From CALFBG01 sp045110315 (GTDB lineage Bacteria > Bacteroidota > Bacteroidia > Chitinophagales > Saprospiraceae), in contig JBGCFY010000050.1 of assembly GCA_045110315.1 (NCBI GenBank), forward strand, positions 1 through 49,228: 49,228 bases of DNA, given 5' to 3'. Positions 1 to 8,694 of the stretch are shown here, piece by piece. Positions within the stretch are counted from its first letter, which is position 1, and each line of letters starts with the position of its first letter. The translations under genes and the position numbers were made by a program. The notes under the pieces were generated by a model. The model was not told the origin of the DNA. It was given only the letters and a program-made list of their open reading frames with translations, and made no database searches.

Positions 1-1106
<1,106 letters not shown>

Positions 1107-1118
1107 AAAAGTTCTTTT

Positions 1119-1138
1119 GTTCAGTCCGTAGACTGAAC
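1119..1138 (-). repeat. Leader hairpin just upstream of 16S
   Basis: GTTCAGTC and GACTGAAC form a perfect 8-bp inverted repeat around a CGTA tetraloop, about 13 nt upstream of the mature 16S 5' end. The position suits a processing or antitermination stem in the rRNA precursor. That role is inferred from location only. Confidence 0.6.
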
Positions 1139-1198
1139 CGTTTCTTTGACTTTTACAAACTTTAGTTTGACCTGTTTCAAATTTTGAAGTAAATATCC

Positions 1199-1216
1199 TT
1201 AACGGTAAACCGTTAA
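1199..1216 (-). repeat. 18-bp palindrome in the rRNA leader
   Basis: TTAACGGT-AA-ACCGTTAA is a perfect 8-bp inverted repeat with a 2-nt centre. It lies between the candidate promoter and the 16S gene. It could be a protein-binding site or a short leader stem; the sequence does not decide. Confidence 0.5.
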
Positions 1217-1498
1217 ATCAATCTAACTTCGAATTTCAGGTAGCTTTGAGTTGTGTACTATTACTCTCATAATAGTCTCAATGATTTCGAAAAATCTTAC
1301 TGATAATCTTACAATATTTAATATCGTAAATCATCATAGTTACGCGTGCTAATTACTTCTTCTCTTCTTAAAATTAGTAATTTGCTTCTCACTGTCAATG
1401 AACTTTTCAGCTTAGTTTTCTTCTACTACTAGAAGAATTTTCAGCCAGTATTTTTGTCACTATTTAAAGTGCTGTATGCCTTTCTTCAAAAGCGAATG

Positions 1499-1530
1499 CA
1501 AATCTACATAAAATTATCTTTACAAACAAG
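1499..1530 (-). promoter_or_regulatory. Candidate rRNA operon promoter
   Basis: On the minus strand TAGATTTG (1506-1499) matches the Bacteroidota -7 consensus TAnnTTTG. A CTTG lies 20 bases upstream (1530-1527), the expected spacing for the -33 element. Transcription would start near 1494 and give a leader of about 390 nt containing the two hairpins above. This is a consensus match with no direct proof of activity; other rRNA promoters may exist. Confidence 0.45.
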
Positions 1531-1942
1531 AGTTAATATCGAATAAAAGAAAATAAAAGTCTTATCACCGAATTTTTTCCATCCAAAAAACGGATATTCA
1601 AAATCTTATTTCACAAACATTTACTTAATAATGCATTATATTCTACAAAAATTTTATATTAGACTAAAAAAAATTTAAAGTTTTTTTGATTATTTATTTT
1701 ATCCTCATTTTAAGGAGGACTTAAAGTCTTAGTTTAAGCAAAAAGCGAGCTTAAAAAGGGAAATTAATGGAAGCTGTTTTGCGCTTCCACTCCTTTTTTC
1801 TGGTAAAAGAAGCATATTTCCTTCTTCGCAATACTTCGAACGTCAGAAATTATTGATTATGGATAGAAGATAAGTAGCAAAGCAAATTAATTCACTCATT
1901 AACTTGCATCATCTTTTGAGCAGTCTCTTCGTTACTCAAAGC

Positions 1943-1967
1943 CTTCCTAAGCAAAGGACTTAGGAAG
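1943..1967. repeat. 9-bp inverted repeat downstream of the crt operon
   Basis: CTTCCTAAG and CTTAGGAAG are perfect inverted arms around a 7-nt loop, about 150 nt past the lycopene cyclase stop codon. No T-run follows on the minus strand, so it is not a standard intrinsic terminator for the crt operon. On the plus strand a CATTTTTATA stretch follows. Confidence 0.45.
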
Positions 1968-2120
1968 TAGCATTTTTATAAAATCCTGTTTGAGCTATTG
2001 CTGCGTTTGTAAAGAGGAAGAGGTAAAACCTAAAGATTAAAATAGATTTGAGATCGCTGGTAAGATTGTTTGAAGGAAACCTTGATTTGAAGTAAGGCTA
2101 CTTTATCAAGACTTGGGAAA

Positions 2121-2975
2121 CTATTTATGCTTAGCTGATTTCAGTCTTTCGTATAGCCACATCACAGAGAAAAGCATCGCAAAAGAATAGATCGAATCAT
2201 CTAAAGGAACGGAGGTTAAGCGCACACCTAGATATTCAGCAGGATTGTATACTACGACTGGAGCATTTGTATAAGACCCCGTTAGAGCACCATTTACCAA
2301 CATAAAAGGTATCCAGCTAACTAAATAGGCTAAATAAAATCGTTTCCTAAAAGCGGCTTCACCATAGAAGCAATGACAGAGGAGTACAAAACCTGATAAT
2401 AAAAAGGTAGTAGTAGTATAAAGGTTAGTATAGTAAATCGTACCAATACTGAGGAAAATTAAAATTAGAATAGGCGTTAAGTAAGGTTCGATAGAAGCGA
2501 GATAATCTTTGGGGAAATAATAGTTTAAACATTCATAAATGAAGGTACAAGCAAAAGGAACCGTAAAAAAAAATAAGATTTCCTCAAAAGGTAGATAGAA
2601 AAAAGAGATTCCACTTATATAGTCGGGATTAAAGCCCCAAACTCCCATCTGGGTAAAAAGTACATCCCAAATAATAAAGAATACGGCAACAACAGTGATT
2701 GCAGGAAATAAGCTTTTCCAATTTTTATAAAAAGCGACTCGCCGATCAAAACTAAGGCAGAAAACGGGAACAAAGGTGAAGATATGTAAATAGCTATAGA
2801 GCCATTTTGTTTCTAAAAAAGAAAAAAGATATACTTGATCAACGCTAAAGATCAGGTTATCGGTTTGAACAAAAGAACTTACCCAAGCTAGTACTAGCAA
2901 AATGAGTGGAGCGAAAAGTATGGCTAATCGCAGCACCGCTGGAAGTTTGTTAACACTAGAGGATAAAGTATTCAA
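2121..2975 (-). CDS. crtY: Lycopene cyclase, CrtYcd/CarR-type membrane protein
   Basis: Predicted integral membrane protein of 284 aa that would cyclise lycopene ends to beta-ionone rings. It has two copies of the small membrane domain of heterodimer-type lycopene cyclases. The first carries PFEEILFFF around residue 130; the second carries PLDDSIYSF near the C-terminus, where the family usually has P-x-E-D, so D replaces E. An additional N-terminal hydrophobic segment (about residues 15-37) precedes the first domain. The start codon is TTG at 2975: an in-frame TAA lies two codons upstream and the first in-frame ATG is well inside the first domain. A GTG at codon 14 is the only close alternative. 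It is the last gene of the crtI-crtB-crtY operon, 30 bp after crtB. No hydroxylase or ketolase gene is adjacent, so beta-carotene is the product this cluster alone predicts. Confidence 0.85.
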   Translation of the reverse strand: MNTLSSSVNKLPAVLRLAILFAPLILLVLAWVSSFVQTDNLIFSVDQVYLFSFLETKWLYSYLHIFTFVPVFCLSFDRRVAFYKNWKSLFPAITVVAVFFIIWDVLFTQMGVWGFNPDYISGISFFYLPFEEILFFFTVPFACTFIYECLNYYFPKDYLASIEPYLTPILILIFLSIGTIYYTNLYTTTTFLLSGFVLLCHCFYGEAAFRKRFYLAYLVSWIPFMLVNGALTGSYTNAPVVVYNPAEYLGVRLTSVPLDDSIYSFAMLFSVMWLYERLKSAKHK

Positions 2976-3005
2976 AGTTTAAGCTTTAGCTTCCTGTAAA
3001 ATTTC

Positions 3006-3842
3006 TTATAAAATATTGAGTGTATTCCGTAGCGCAGAGCTAAAGAGTAAATATACTTTCTTACCATCATTGACTCGAATTCGTTCTTCTTTTAAACGAT
3101 TGGCCGTCGAGCGTTTTATCTTTTGGAATAAATTGATGTAATATACGTATGCTAAGTATACTCCCAGACGAGCACCGCTCGGTAATTCTACGATCCCTGT
3201 ATAAGCATGGTCAAAATCTTTCTTAATGTCTAATTCGATATTGACCTTGTCCTCATTTGTAAAGTTTAAAAAATCTACCCCTGGGAAGTAAACTCGACCA
3301 CGATCATCAAAATCACTCTTAATGTCTCGGAGGAAATTTATTTTCTGAAAAGCAGATCCTAAGCTACAAGCCGTAGCTTTGAGTCGTTCATATTCGGTAG
3401 CGTCTCCAGCACAAAATATTTTCAGGCACATTAGACCGACTACTTCCGCAGAACCGTAAATATAAGTTTTGTAAAATTCATCGTTGTATTTATGAAAGTG
3501 AAGATCCATTGCCATACTATCCAAAAAAGCGTCGATTAAGTCTCGCTCAATGTTATATTTATTCACAACTTGCTGAAAAGCGTGTAAAACGGGATTAAGA
3601 CTAATCCCGGTTTCAATAGCCTTATAAGTGTCTTTCCGAAATTCATTTAATAATTCTTCCTTACGATGATCGTGAAAGGTATCTACAATTTCATCCGCAA
3701 AACGAACAAAACCATATATACTATAAATTGGTCCTCTGTATTTTTTATCAAAAAGTCGAATCCCCATTGAGAAAGAAGTACTGTAACGTTCAGTAATCAA
3801 CTGACTGCACTCAACACAAGTTTTATCGAATAATTCTATCAT
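3006..3842 (-). CDS. crtB: Phytoene synthase CrtB
   Basis: Squalene/phytoene synthase family, 278 aa. It would condense two geranylgeranyl diphosphates head-to-head to phytoene at the membrane surface. Family landmarks are present: SxSF near residues 21-24, the first Asp-rich motif DEIVD at residues 50-54 following YGFVRFA, and the second motif NFLRDIKSDFDDRGRVYFP at residues 169-187, with the Asp residues that bind Mg-diphosphate. It starts at an ATG 10 bp after the crtI stop codon, so the genes are surely co-transcribed. Length is usual for bacterial CrtB. The more distant squalene synthases are unlikely because the gene sits between a phytoene desaturase and a lycopene cyclase. Confidence 0.95.
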   Translation of the reverse strand: MIELFDKTCVECSQLITERYSTSFSMGIRLFDKKYRGPIYSIYGFVRFADEIVDTFHDHRKEELLNEFRKDTYKAIETGISLNPVLHAFQQVVNKYNIERDLIDAFLDSMAMDLHFHKYNDEFYKTYIYGSAEVVGLMCLKIFCAGDATEYERLKATACSLGSAFQKINFLRDIKSDFDDRGRVYFPGVDFLNFTNEDKVNIELDIKKDFDHAYTGIVELPSGARLGVYLAYVYYINLFQKIKRSTANRLKEERIRVNDGKKVYLLFSSALRNTLNIL

Positions 3843-3852
3843 ATGATTTTGC

Positions 3853-5328
3853 TTAGGGTTTGATTAATTTATGAATTTCTCGAGCCACTACCTGTCCAGA
3901 AATAATTGATGGTGGTACACCTGGACCAGGTGTAGTTAATTGACCCGTGAAAAATAAATTTTTAACTTTCTTACACTTAAGCTTGGGCTTTAAAAAAGCA
4001 GTCTGTAATAAAGTATTCGCTAAGCCATAAGCATTACCTTTGTATGCGTGGTAATCACTTTTAAAGTCTTTGTGAGCAAAGGACCTTTTGTAAACTACTG
4101 CCTCTCTAACACGCTGTCCGGTGATTTGTTCTAGTCGATCCATTATGATATGGTAGTACTTTTCCCGTAATGCTTCCGTGTCTTCTAGGTCTGGTGCTAG
4201 TGGAATTAACAAAAATAAATTTTCCCCGTCAGCAGGAGCGATACTATCATCCGTTTGACTTGGGCAACAAGCATAGAACAAAGGATTGCTTGGCCATTTT
4301 GGATCATCGTAGATTTCGATGGCGTGTTGCTCAAAATCTTGATCAAAAAATAGATTATGGTGTTCTAAATTTTTAAGCTTTTTATTGATCCCTAGATAAA
4401 ACAAAAGGCTAGAAGGTGCCATCGTTCGTTTATCCCAGTAAGTTTCTGTATAATTTCTATATTTCTCTTCAAGCAAGTGTTGCTCTACGTGGTGGTAATC
4501 CGCACCGCCAATGACGACATCTACCGAATAAGCTTGATCTTTCGTTACTACTTTTGTCGCCACGCCATTCTCCACTTCGATCTTCGTTACCTCTTGTCCA
4601 CAAATTACTTTGACGCCCAACTCCTCCGCTAAGTTCAACATACCTTCGATAATTTTATACATTCCGCCTTTTGGATACCAAGTACCTAAAGACATATCAG
4701 CATAATTCATCAAACTATAAAGTGCGGGCGTATTCTGTGGTGTTGCCCCCAAAAATAGCACGGGAAATTCTAGCAATTGGATCAATTGCTCATTACTAAA
4801 TAACTTTCGGATTTCTTTAGAAACAGATTGAAACATCTGTAACTTAAATAAACTACTGACAACGCGCAGGTCAGCAAATTCAAAAATGGAATGTCCTGGC
4901 TTTTGTACAAATTCTTTAATGCCAACGTCGTATTTATATTTGGCTTCCGCCAGAAATTTTTTCAACTTGGGACTACTGCCGGGCTCATACTTTTCAAACA
5001 TTTCGTAGAGCGCTTCCATTTTAGCGGGCACGTCCATACGATGCTCTGCACTAAAAAAAACAGAATAAGAAGGATCCAAACGAATAAGATCATAATAATC
5101 GCTCGTTTTCTTACCAAAGTTTGCAAAGTAATCTTCAAAAACTTCTGGCATCCAATACCAACTTGGTCCCATATCAAAAGTAAACCCTGCTTCGGAGAAC
5201 TGTCGTGCTCGACCACCGGGAACTAGGTTTTTTTCTAGTACAGTAACGTCGTAACCACGTTGGGCCATGAAAGAGGCGGCAGAAATTCCTGCAAAGCCCG
5301 AACCGATAACGATGACTTTTTTTGCCAT
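3853..5328 (-). CDS. crtI: Phytoene desaturase CrtI
   Basis: FAD-dependent carotenoid desaturase/isomerase, 491 aa, expected to convert phytoene to lycopene. The N-terminus shows the dinucleotide-binding fold (VIVIGSGFAGISAA, residues 5-18), then LEKN..PGGRAR and the family motif GFTFDMGPSWYWMPEVF. The C-terminus has the second FAD motif NLFFTGQLTTPGPGVPPSII typical of CrtI. First gene of the operon and followed by crtB after 10 bp. Upstream of the ATG the minus strand reads ACCTCCTAA, not a Shine-Dalgarno sequence, in keeping with the phylum. Desaturases acting on diapophytoene or methoxyneurosporene share this fold, but the CrtB and lycopene cyclase partners support the C40 route. Confidence 0.95.
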   Translation of the reverse strand: MAKKVIVIGSGFAGISAASFMAQRGYDVTVLEKNLVPGGRARQFSEAGFTFDMGPSWYWMPEVFEDYFANFGKKTSDYYDLIRLDPSYSVFFSAEHRMDVPAKMEALYEMFEKYEPGSSPKLKKFLAEAKYKYDVGIKEFVQKPGHSIFEFADLRVVSSLFKLQMFQSVSKEIRKLFSNEQLIQLLEFPVLFLGATPQNTPALYSLMNYADMSLGTWYPKGGMYKIIEGMLNLAEELGVKVICGQEVTKIEVENGVATKVVTKDQAYSVDVVIGGADYHHVEQHLLEEKYRNYTETYWDKRTMAPSSLLFYLGINKKLKNLEHHNLFFDQDFEQHAIEIYDDPKWPSNPLFYACCPSQTDDSIAPADGENLFLLIPLAPDLEDTEALREKYYHIIMDRLEQITGQRVREAVVYKRSFAHKDFKSDYHAYKGNAYGLANTLLQTAFLKPKLKCKKVKNLFFTGQLTTPGPGVPPSIISGQVVAREIHKLIKP

Positions 5329-5436
5329 TTAGGAGGTCGCTTTTTGTAATTTAATAGGTCGTACGGCGAAAAAATAAGCCAAACCACACAACGGTTTCAG
5401 TTTGAATAAATACCATTTTGTAACAGTCCCTGATCA

Positions 5437-5485
5437 GTTTTGTTTAACCTTTTGTGTTATTTTAGCAATAAAAATTAAACAAAAC
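5437..5485 (-). promoter_or_regulatory. Inverted repeat upstream of crtI (possible operator)
   Basis: GTTTTGTTTAA (5437-5447) and TTAAACAAAAC (5475-5485) are perfect 11-bp inverted arms separated by 27 bp, about 110-157 bp upstream of crtI. There is no T-run and no gene ends here on the plus strand, so a terminator is unlikely. A pair of binding sites for a crt operon regulator is possible. No regulator gene is adjacent and no exact TAnnTTTG element was found between the repeat and crtI. Confidence 0.4.
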
Positions 5486-5564
5486 GAGAATAATCCCCTA
5501 TTTCGTGAAACTCATACTCGAATTCATTTGAAAAATTGGTGTTCTTATTCTACGACAAGTTATC

Positions 5565-5981
5565 TTATTCTTTCGCTTCCCAGGCTAAGTAACCTCCCTC
5601 CATATCATAAATTTCTTTGAATCCCATTTTCTTTAACTTGTGGCAGGTCTTTCCGCTTCTTCCACCACTTTGGCAATAAACGAAGAGTGGTTTTTCTCGA
5701 TCTAATTTTTGTAATTTTTCAATAAAAAAATCATCGTGATAATTGATGTTTACTGCATTATCCAAGTGTCCTTGATTAAATTCTTGAGGAGTACGGACGT
5801 CAATTAGTTGAGCATTGGGTGTGGCTGCTAGTTTTTTGGCAAAGTTTGTCACGTCCGCTTTTTCACTACGTACTACTGTACCGTCGGCAGTTGTGGTAGA
5901 AGTACTTTGTGGTTCAGATTGGCAAGCTCCAAAGAGCAAACATAAGGTAAAGAGCAGGTAAAAGGCGTTTGATTTCATCAT
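5565..5981 (-). CDS. Rhodanese-like lipoprotein
   Basis: Single rhodanese domain of 138 aa behind a lipoprotein signal peptide. The lipobox LLFGAC places the acylated Cys at residue 20, and a low-complexity Ser/Thr linker follows. The domain shows IDVRTPQEFNQGHL (residues 60-73) and the active-site loop CQSGGRSG with catalytic Cys103. The loop length is that of sulfurtransferases rather than Cdc25-type phosphatases. Predicted to sit in the cell envelope facing the periplasm and to handle sulfane sulfur; the substrate is unknown. ATG-ATG double start at 5981/5978. It lies 236 bp upstream of crtI on the same strand and 117 bp downstream of rpsA with a terminator between, so it is probably its own unit. 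Confidence 0.85.
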   Translation of the reverse strand: MMKSNAFYLLFTLCLLFGACQSEPQSTSTTTADGTVVRSEKADVTNFAKKLAATPNAQLIDVRTPQEFNQGHLDNAVNINYHDDFFIEKLQKLDREKPLFVYCQSGGRSGKTCHKLKKMGFKEIYDMEGGYLAWEAKE

Positions 5982-6021
5982 ATTAAGTTACTAGCTAAGT
6001 GAATAAGAAATTATTTTGATT

Positions 6022-6064
6022 AAAAATAAAAAAAAATCCCCGATTAGAAACTAATCAGGGATTT
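6022..6064 (-). terminator. Intrinsic terminator of rpsA
   Basis: Arms 6034-6047 and 6051-6064 (AAATCCC-x-GATTAG with its complement, one mismatch) form a 14-bp stem with an AAA loop. On the minus strand it is followed by a long T-run (6036-6022). It lies 35 bp past the rpsA stop codon. Confidence 0.85.
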
Positions 6065-6098
6065 AATAGTACCGAAGTACCAAAGAATTTTATGCTAA

Positions 6099-8351
6099 TT
6101 ATTCTTTACCACCTTGTAAAGAATCTTGCCATTCTTTTAATTTGTCCCATTCTCCGTTGGCAGCCATTTTAGCTTGATCTGGCCAAGTTGTTGGGTCATG
6201 CATTTTGTATCTGCTTCCTGCTGCGGTAAGAATCTCTTTGATTCTATCGACAGTAGCTTCCGAAAGTTCCTTGAAGGTTTTGATACCGTCATTTTGCAAT
6301 AACTCCGCAATCTTAGGACCGATTCCTTCGATTTTCTTGAGATCATCGCTAGTTGTAACAGTTTCTGTTTTTACTTCCTCGACTGTTTCTTCAACCTCTT
6401 CTTCAACCTCAGCAGCAGCAGCTACTTTGTCCTTTGGTGTAGGAGCAGTGCTCGCCGCAACAGCGTCATCTTTAAGTTGTTGTTTCAATTGAGAGAAAGC
6501 ATCTAATTCTCCTAAGGTAGTACGTTCAACCTTTGATTGCTGGTTTTTAACCGCGCTTCTAGTTTGTTGACGTTCTTCCGTTTTTTCTTTCCGTACGGCA
6601 TCATCAGCTTCTCGCTTGATATCATCGAGATATCTTAAGTGAGATACTAAAATACGCTTATCATCTCGGTTGAATTCAATTACTTTTACCGTCAACGTTT
6701 CGTCAACTTCTGCTAAAGTATTGTCTTCCTTCTTCACGTGCTTGATTGGAGCGAAAGCTTCCAAACCGTAAGGCAATTGTACAATTGCACCTCGATCATC
6801 TCTACGTAAGATAGTAGCTTCGTGGTAAGAACCGATTGGGAATACAGATTCGAAAGTATCCCATGGATTTTCTTCGATTTGCTTATGTCCCAATGATAAT
6901 TTACGATTATCTTTATCAATTTCTAGGATCACCACTTCGATGTCATTACCTACTTTAGTAAATTCAGAAGGGTGAGAGAAACGTTTTGTCCAAGAAAGAT
7001 CAGAAATGTGAACCATTCCACCGATACCTTCTTCCAATTCGACGAATACGCCGTAAGGAGTTAAGTTTTTGACAACGCCTGTGTGGCGGCTATCTACTGG
7101 GAATTTAGTTCCAATTTCGCTCCAAGGATCTTGAGAAATTTTCTTGATACTTAAAGACATCTTACGATCTTCGCGGTCGATGGTAACGATCTTCGCATCA
7201 TAATTCTGTCCTAATTTGAAAAACTCTCTAGCGTTGATTGGTTGATTGCTCCAAGTAACTTCCGAAACGTGGATCAAACCTTCTACACCAGGCTGAATTT
7301 CAAGGAAAGCACCATAGTCCTCAATGTTAACGATTTTACCCGTCACCAAGCTATCCTCTTGCATATTTTCTGTCAATACTTCCCACGGGTGAGCTTGTAA
7401 CTGCTTCAGACCAAGAGAAATTCGTTTTTTGTTCTCATCAAAATCAAGTACAACTACGTTGATTTTCTGATTCAAAGCAAGAATTTCACTCGGGTGAGAG
7501 ATTCTACCCCAAGAAATATCCGTAATATAAAGTAATCCATCAACACCACCTAAATCAAGGAAAGCACCGAAATCCGTAATATTCTTAACGATTCCTTCAA
7601 GTACTTGACCTTTCTCAAGGCTACCGATGATTGCTTCTCTTTGTTCTGCCAAATCACTTTCGATCAAGGCTTTGTGAGAAACAACGGCATTCTTGATCTG
7701 CTCATTGATTTTTACCACTTTAAATTCCATCTTCTTACCAACGTACGCATCGTAATCGATGATCGGCTTGATATCAATCTGTGATCCGGGTAAGAATGTT
7801 TCCAATCCACCTGCATCTACGATTAATCCACCTTTCGTCTTACTGATTACAACACCCTGAATAACGGTGCCGTTGTTGTAAGAATCCACGATACTTTCCC
7901 AAGCTCGTAGTAATTTTGCTTTACGTCGTGACAATACTAATTGTCCACGATCATCTTCTTGCTGTTCTACGTATACTTCTACCATGTCCCCAATTTTGAG
8001 GTCTGGTAAATCTCTAAATTCAGAAAGCGGTACTAGACCGTCTGATTTGAAATTAATATCTAAAACAACATCACCGCTTGATCCAATCGCAGATACTTTA
8101 CCCTTTACGATTTCGTTTTCTAAAACGGAAGAAAGCGTAGATTCGTACTGGTTAAGGTAAGTTTCGATTTCTGATTCACTGTACGGAAGAGAGTGTCTTC
8201 TATCTTGTGACCAATCAAAATCATCGTGAGCAGTGGGTTTTTCAACAACCGCTTCGGTCGTTGATTCAACAGTCTTTTCCGCTGAGGGAGCTGTCGCATC
8301 AGTAGCTTTTGGTGTAAGCTCCTGATTATCAAGATTCTTTTCGTCTGACAT
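6099..8351 (-). CDS. rpsA: Ribosomal protein S1 with C-terminal helix-hairpin-helix extension
   Basis: 750 aa, longer than the roughly 560-600 aa usual for S1. After an acidic N-terminal tail (1-45) there are six S1 RNA-binding repeats at about 80-150, 165-232, 250-320, 335-405, 420-492 and 505-575. Repeats 3 to 5 are the most canonical, with GAFL/GVF cores and GLIHVSEVTW/GMVHISDLSW. A charged linker (about 575-670) leads to a C-terminal module, DDLKKIEGIGPKIAELL then KTFKELSEA and DPTTWPDQAKMAANGEWD. This resembles the helix-hairpin-helix tail attached to other Bacteroidota ribosomal proteins such as L21. S1 binds mRNA on the 30S subunit and promotes initiation, which matters where Shine-Dalgarno pairing is weak. 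Divergent from fadD; own terminator at 6022-6064. Confidence 0.93.
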   Translation of the reverse strand: MSDEKNLDNQELTPKATDATAPSAEKTVESTTEAVVEKPTAHDDFDWSQDRRHSLPYSESEIETYLNQYESTLSSVLENEIVKGKVSAIGSSGDVVLDINFKSDGLVPLSEFRDLPDLKIGDMVEVYVEQQEDDRGQLVLSRRKAKLLRAWESIVDSYNNGTVIQGVVISKTKGGLIVDAGGLETFLPGSQIDIKPIIDYDAYVGKKMEFKVVKINEQIKNAVVSHKALIESDLAEQREAIIGSLEKGQVLEGIVKNITDFGAFLDLGGVDGLLYITDISWGRISHPSEILALNQKINVVVLDFDENKKRISLGLKQLQAHPWEVLTENMQEDSLVTGKIVNIEDYGAFLEIQPGVEGLIHVSEVTWSNQPINAREFFKLGQNYDAKIVTIDREDRKMSLSIKKISQDPWSEIGTKFPVDSRHTGVVKNLTPYGVFVELEEGIGGMVHISDLSWTKRFSHPSEFTKVGNDIEVVILEIDKDNRKLSLGHKQIEENPWDTFESVFPIGSYHEATILRRDDRGAIVQLPYGLEAFAPIKHVKKEDNTLAEVDETLTVKVIEFNRDDKRILVSHLRYLDDIKREADDAVRKEKTEERQQTRSAVKNQQSKVERTTLGELDAFSQLKQQLKDDAVAASTAPTPKDKVAAAAEVEEEVEETVEEVKTETVTTSDDLKKIEGIGPKIAELLQNDGIKTFKELSEATVDRIKEILTAAGSRYKMHDPTTWPDQAKMAANGEWDKLKEWQDSLQGGKE

Positions 8352-8418
8352 ATATAAGAATCTTCGTTTGTAGTCTCAAGTTCTATTGAGACGAGGTTAA
8401 GAAATATTTTTAGCGGTG

Positions 8419-8426
8419 CAAAGGTA
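8419..8426 (-). promoter_or_regulatory. rpsA: Candidate rpsA promoter, -7 element
   Basis: TACCTTTG on the minus strand is an exact match to TAnnTTTG, 68 bp upstream of the rpsA start codon, preceded by AT-rich DNA. No clear TTG is found 17-23 bp upstream, so only half of the promoter is recognisable. Confidence 0.5.
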
Positions 8427-8694
8427 CATTTTTTTTATGGTTAAAAAAAGTTAAGGGGCTTGAAAATTAACGGGTTAGTGATCTTAAAGCAGATGGCGGA
8501 ACCTACGCGCTACGCTTTAATTTCAGTAGTTTTGGAGGAAACACTAGAAAATTGTATTTTTTTGGCTAATTTAATGACGCAAATAACGCAACTGATCCTC
8601 CTTACGTTTAGGAAATGCACCCGATTGAAAGATGAAATGTGCAGATAGTATCAATTCGCGTTCTTTTATATTCGCAATAAAATACACGCTACCT

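Larger units (their letters stand above)
1107..2120. other. 1-kb non-coding region upstream of the 16S gene
   Basis: No convincing reading frame is present. The part nearest the 16S gene is its AT-rich leader and promoter region, listed separately. Past about 1540 the DNA is very AT-rich. A hairpin GGAAGC/GCTTCC near 1770-1790 contains GAAGCTGTTTT, the terminal motif of the dispersed palindromic repeats found elsewhere in this window, so it may be a decayed copy. A 16-base string (TAAGTAGCAAAGCAAA) near 1872 recurs near 24889. The crt operon ends at 2121 and points toward the rRNA gene on the same strand. Confidence 0.6.

Noticed and set aside
1943..1967. Hairpin as terminator of the crt operon
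   Set aside because: No T-run follows on the minus strand, so it is listed only as an inverted repeat.
5402..5620. 72-codon plus-strand frame upstream of crtI
   Set aside because: It overlaps the rhodanese 3' end, has no domain or signal, and covers the inverted repeat; its composition looks non-coding.
8460..8694. Frame at 8460-8648 and the 21-codon N-terminal extension of fadD
   Set aside because: The conserved enzyme begins at the ATG at 8695; the upstream frames show no family similarity and lie in the divergent promoter region.
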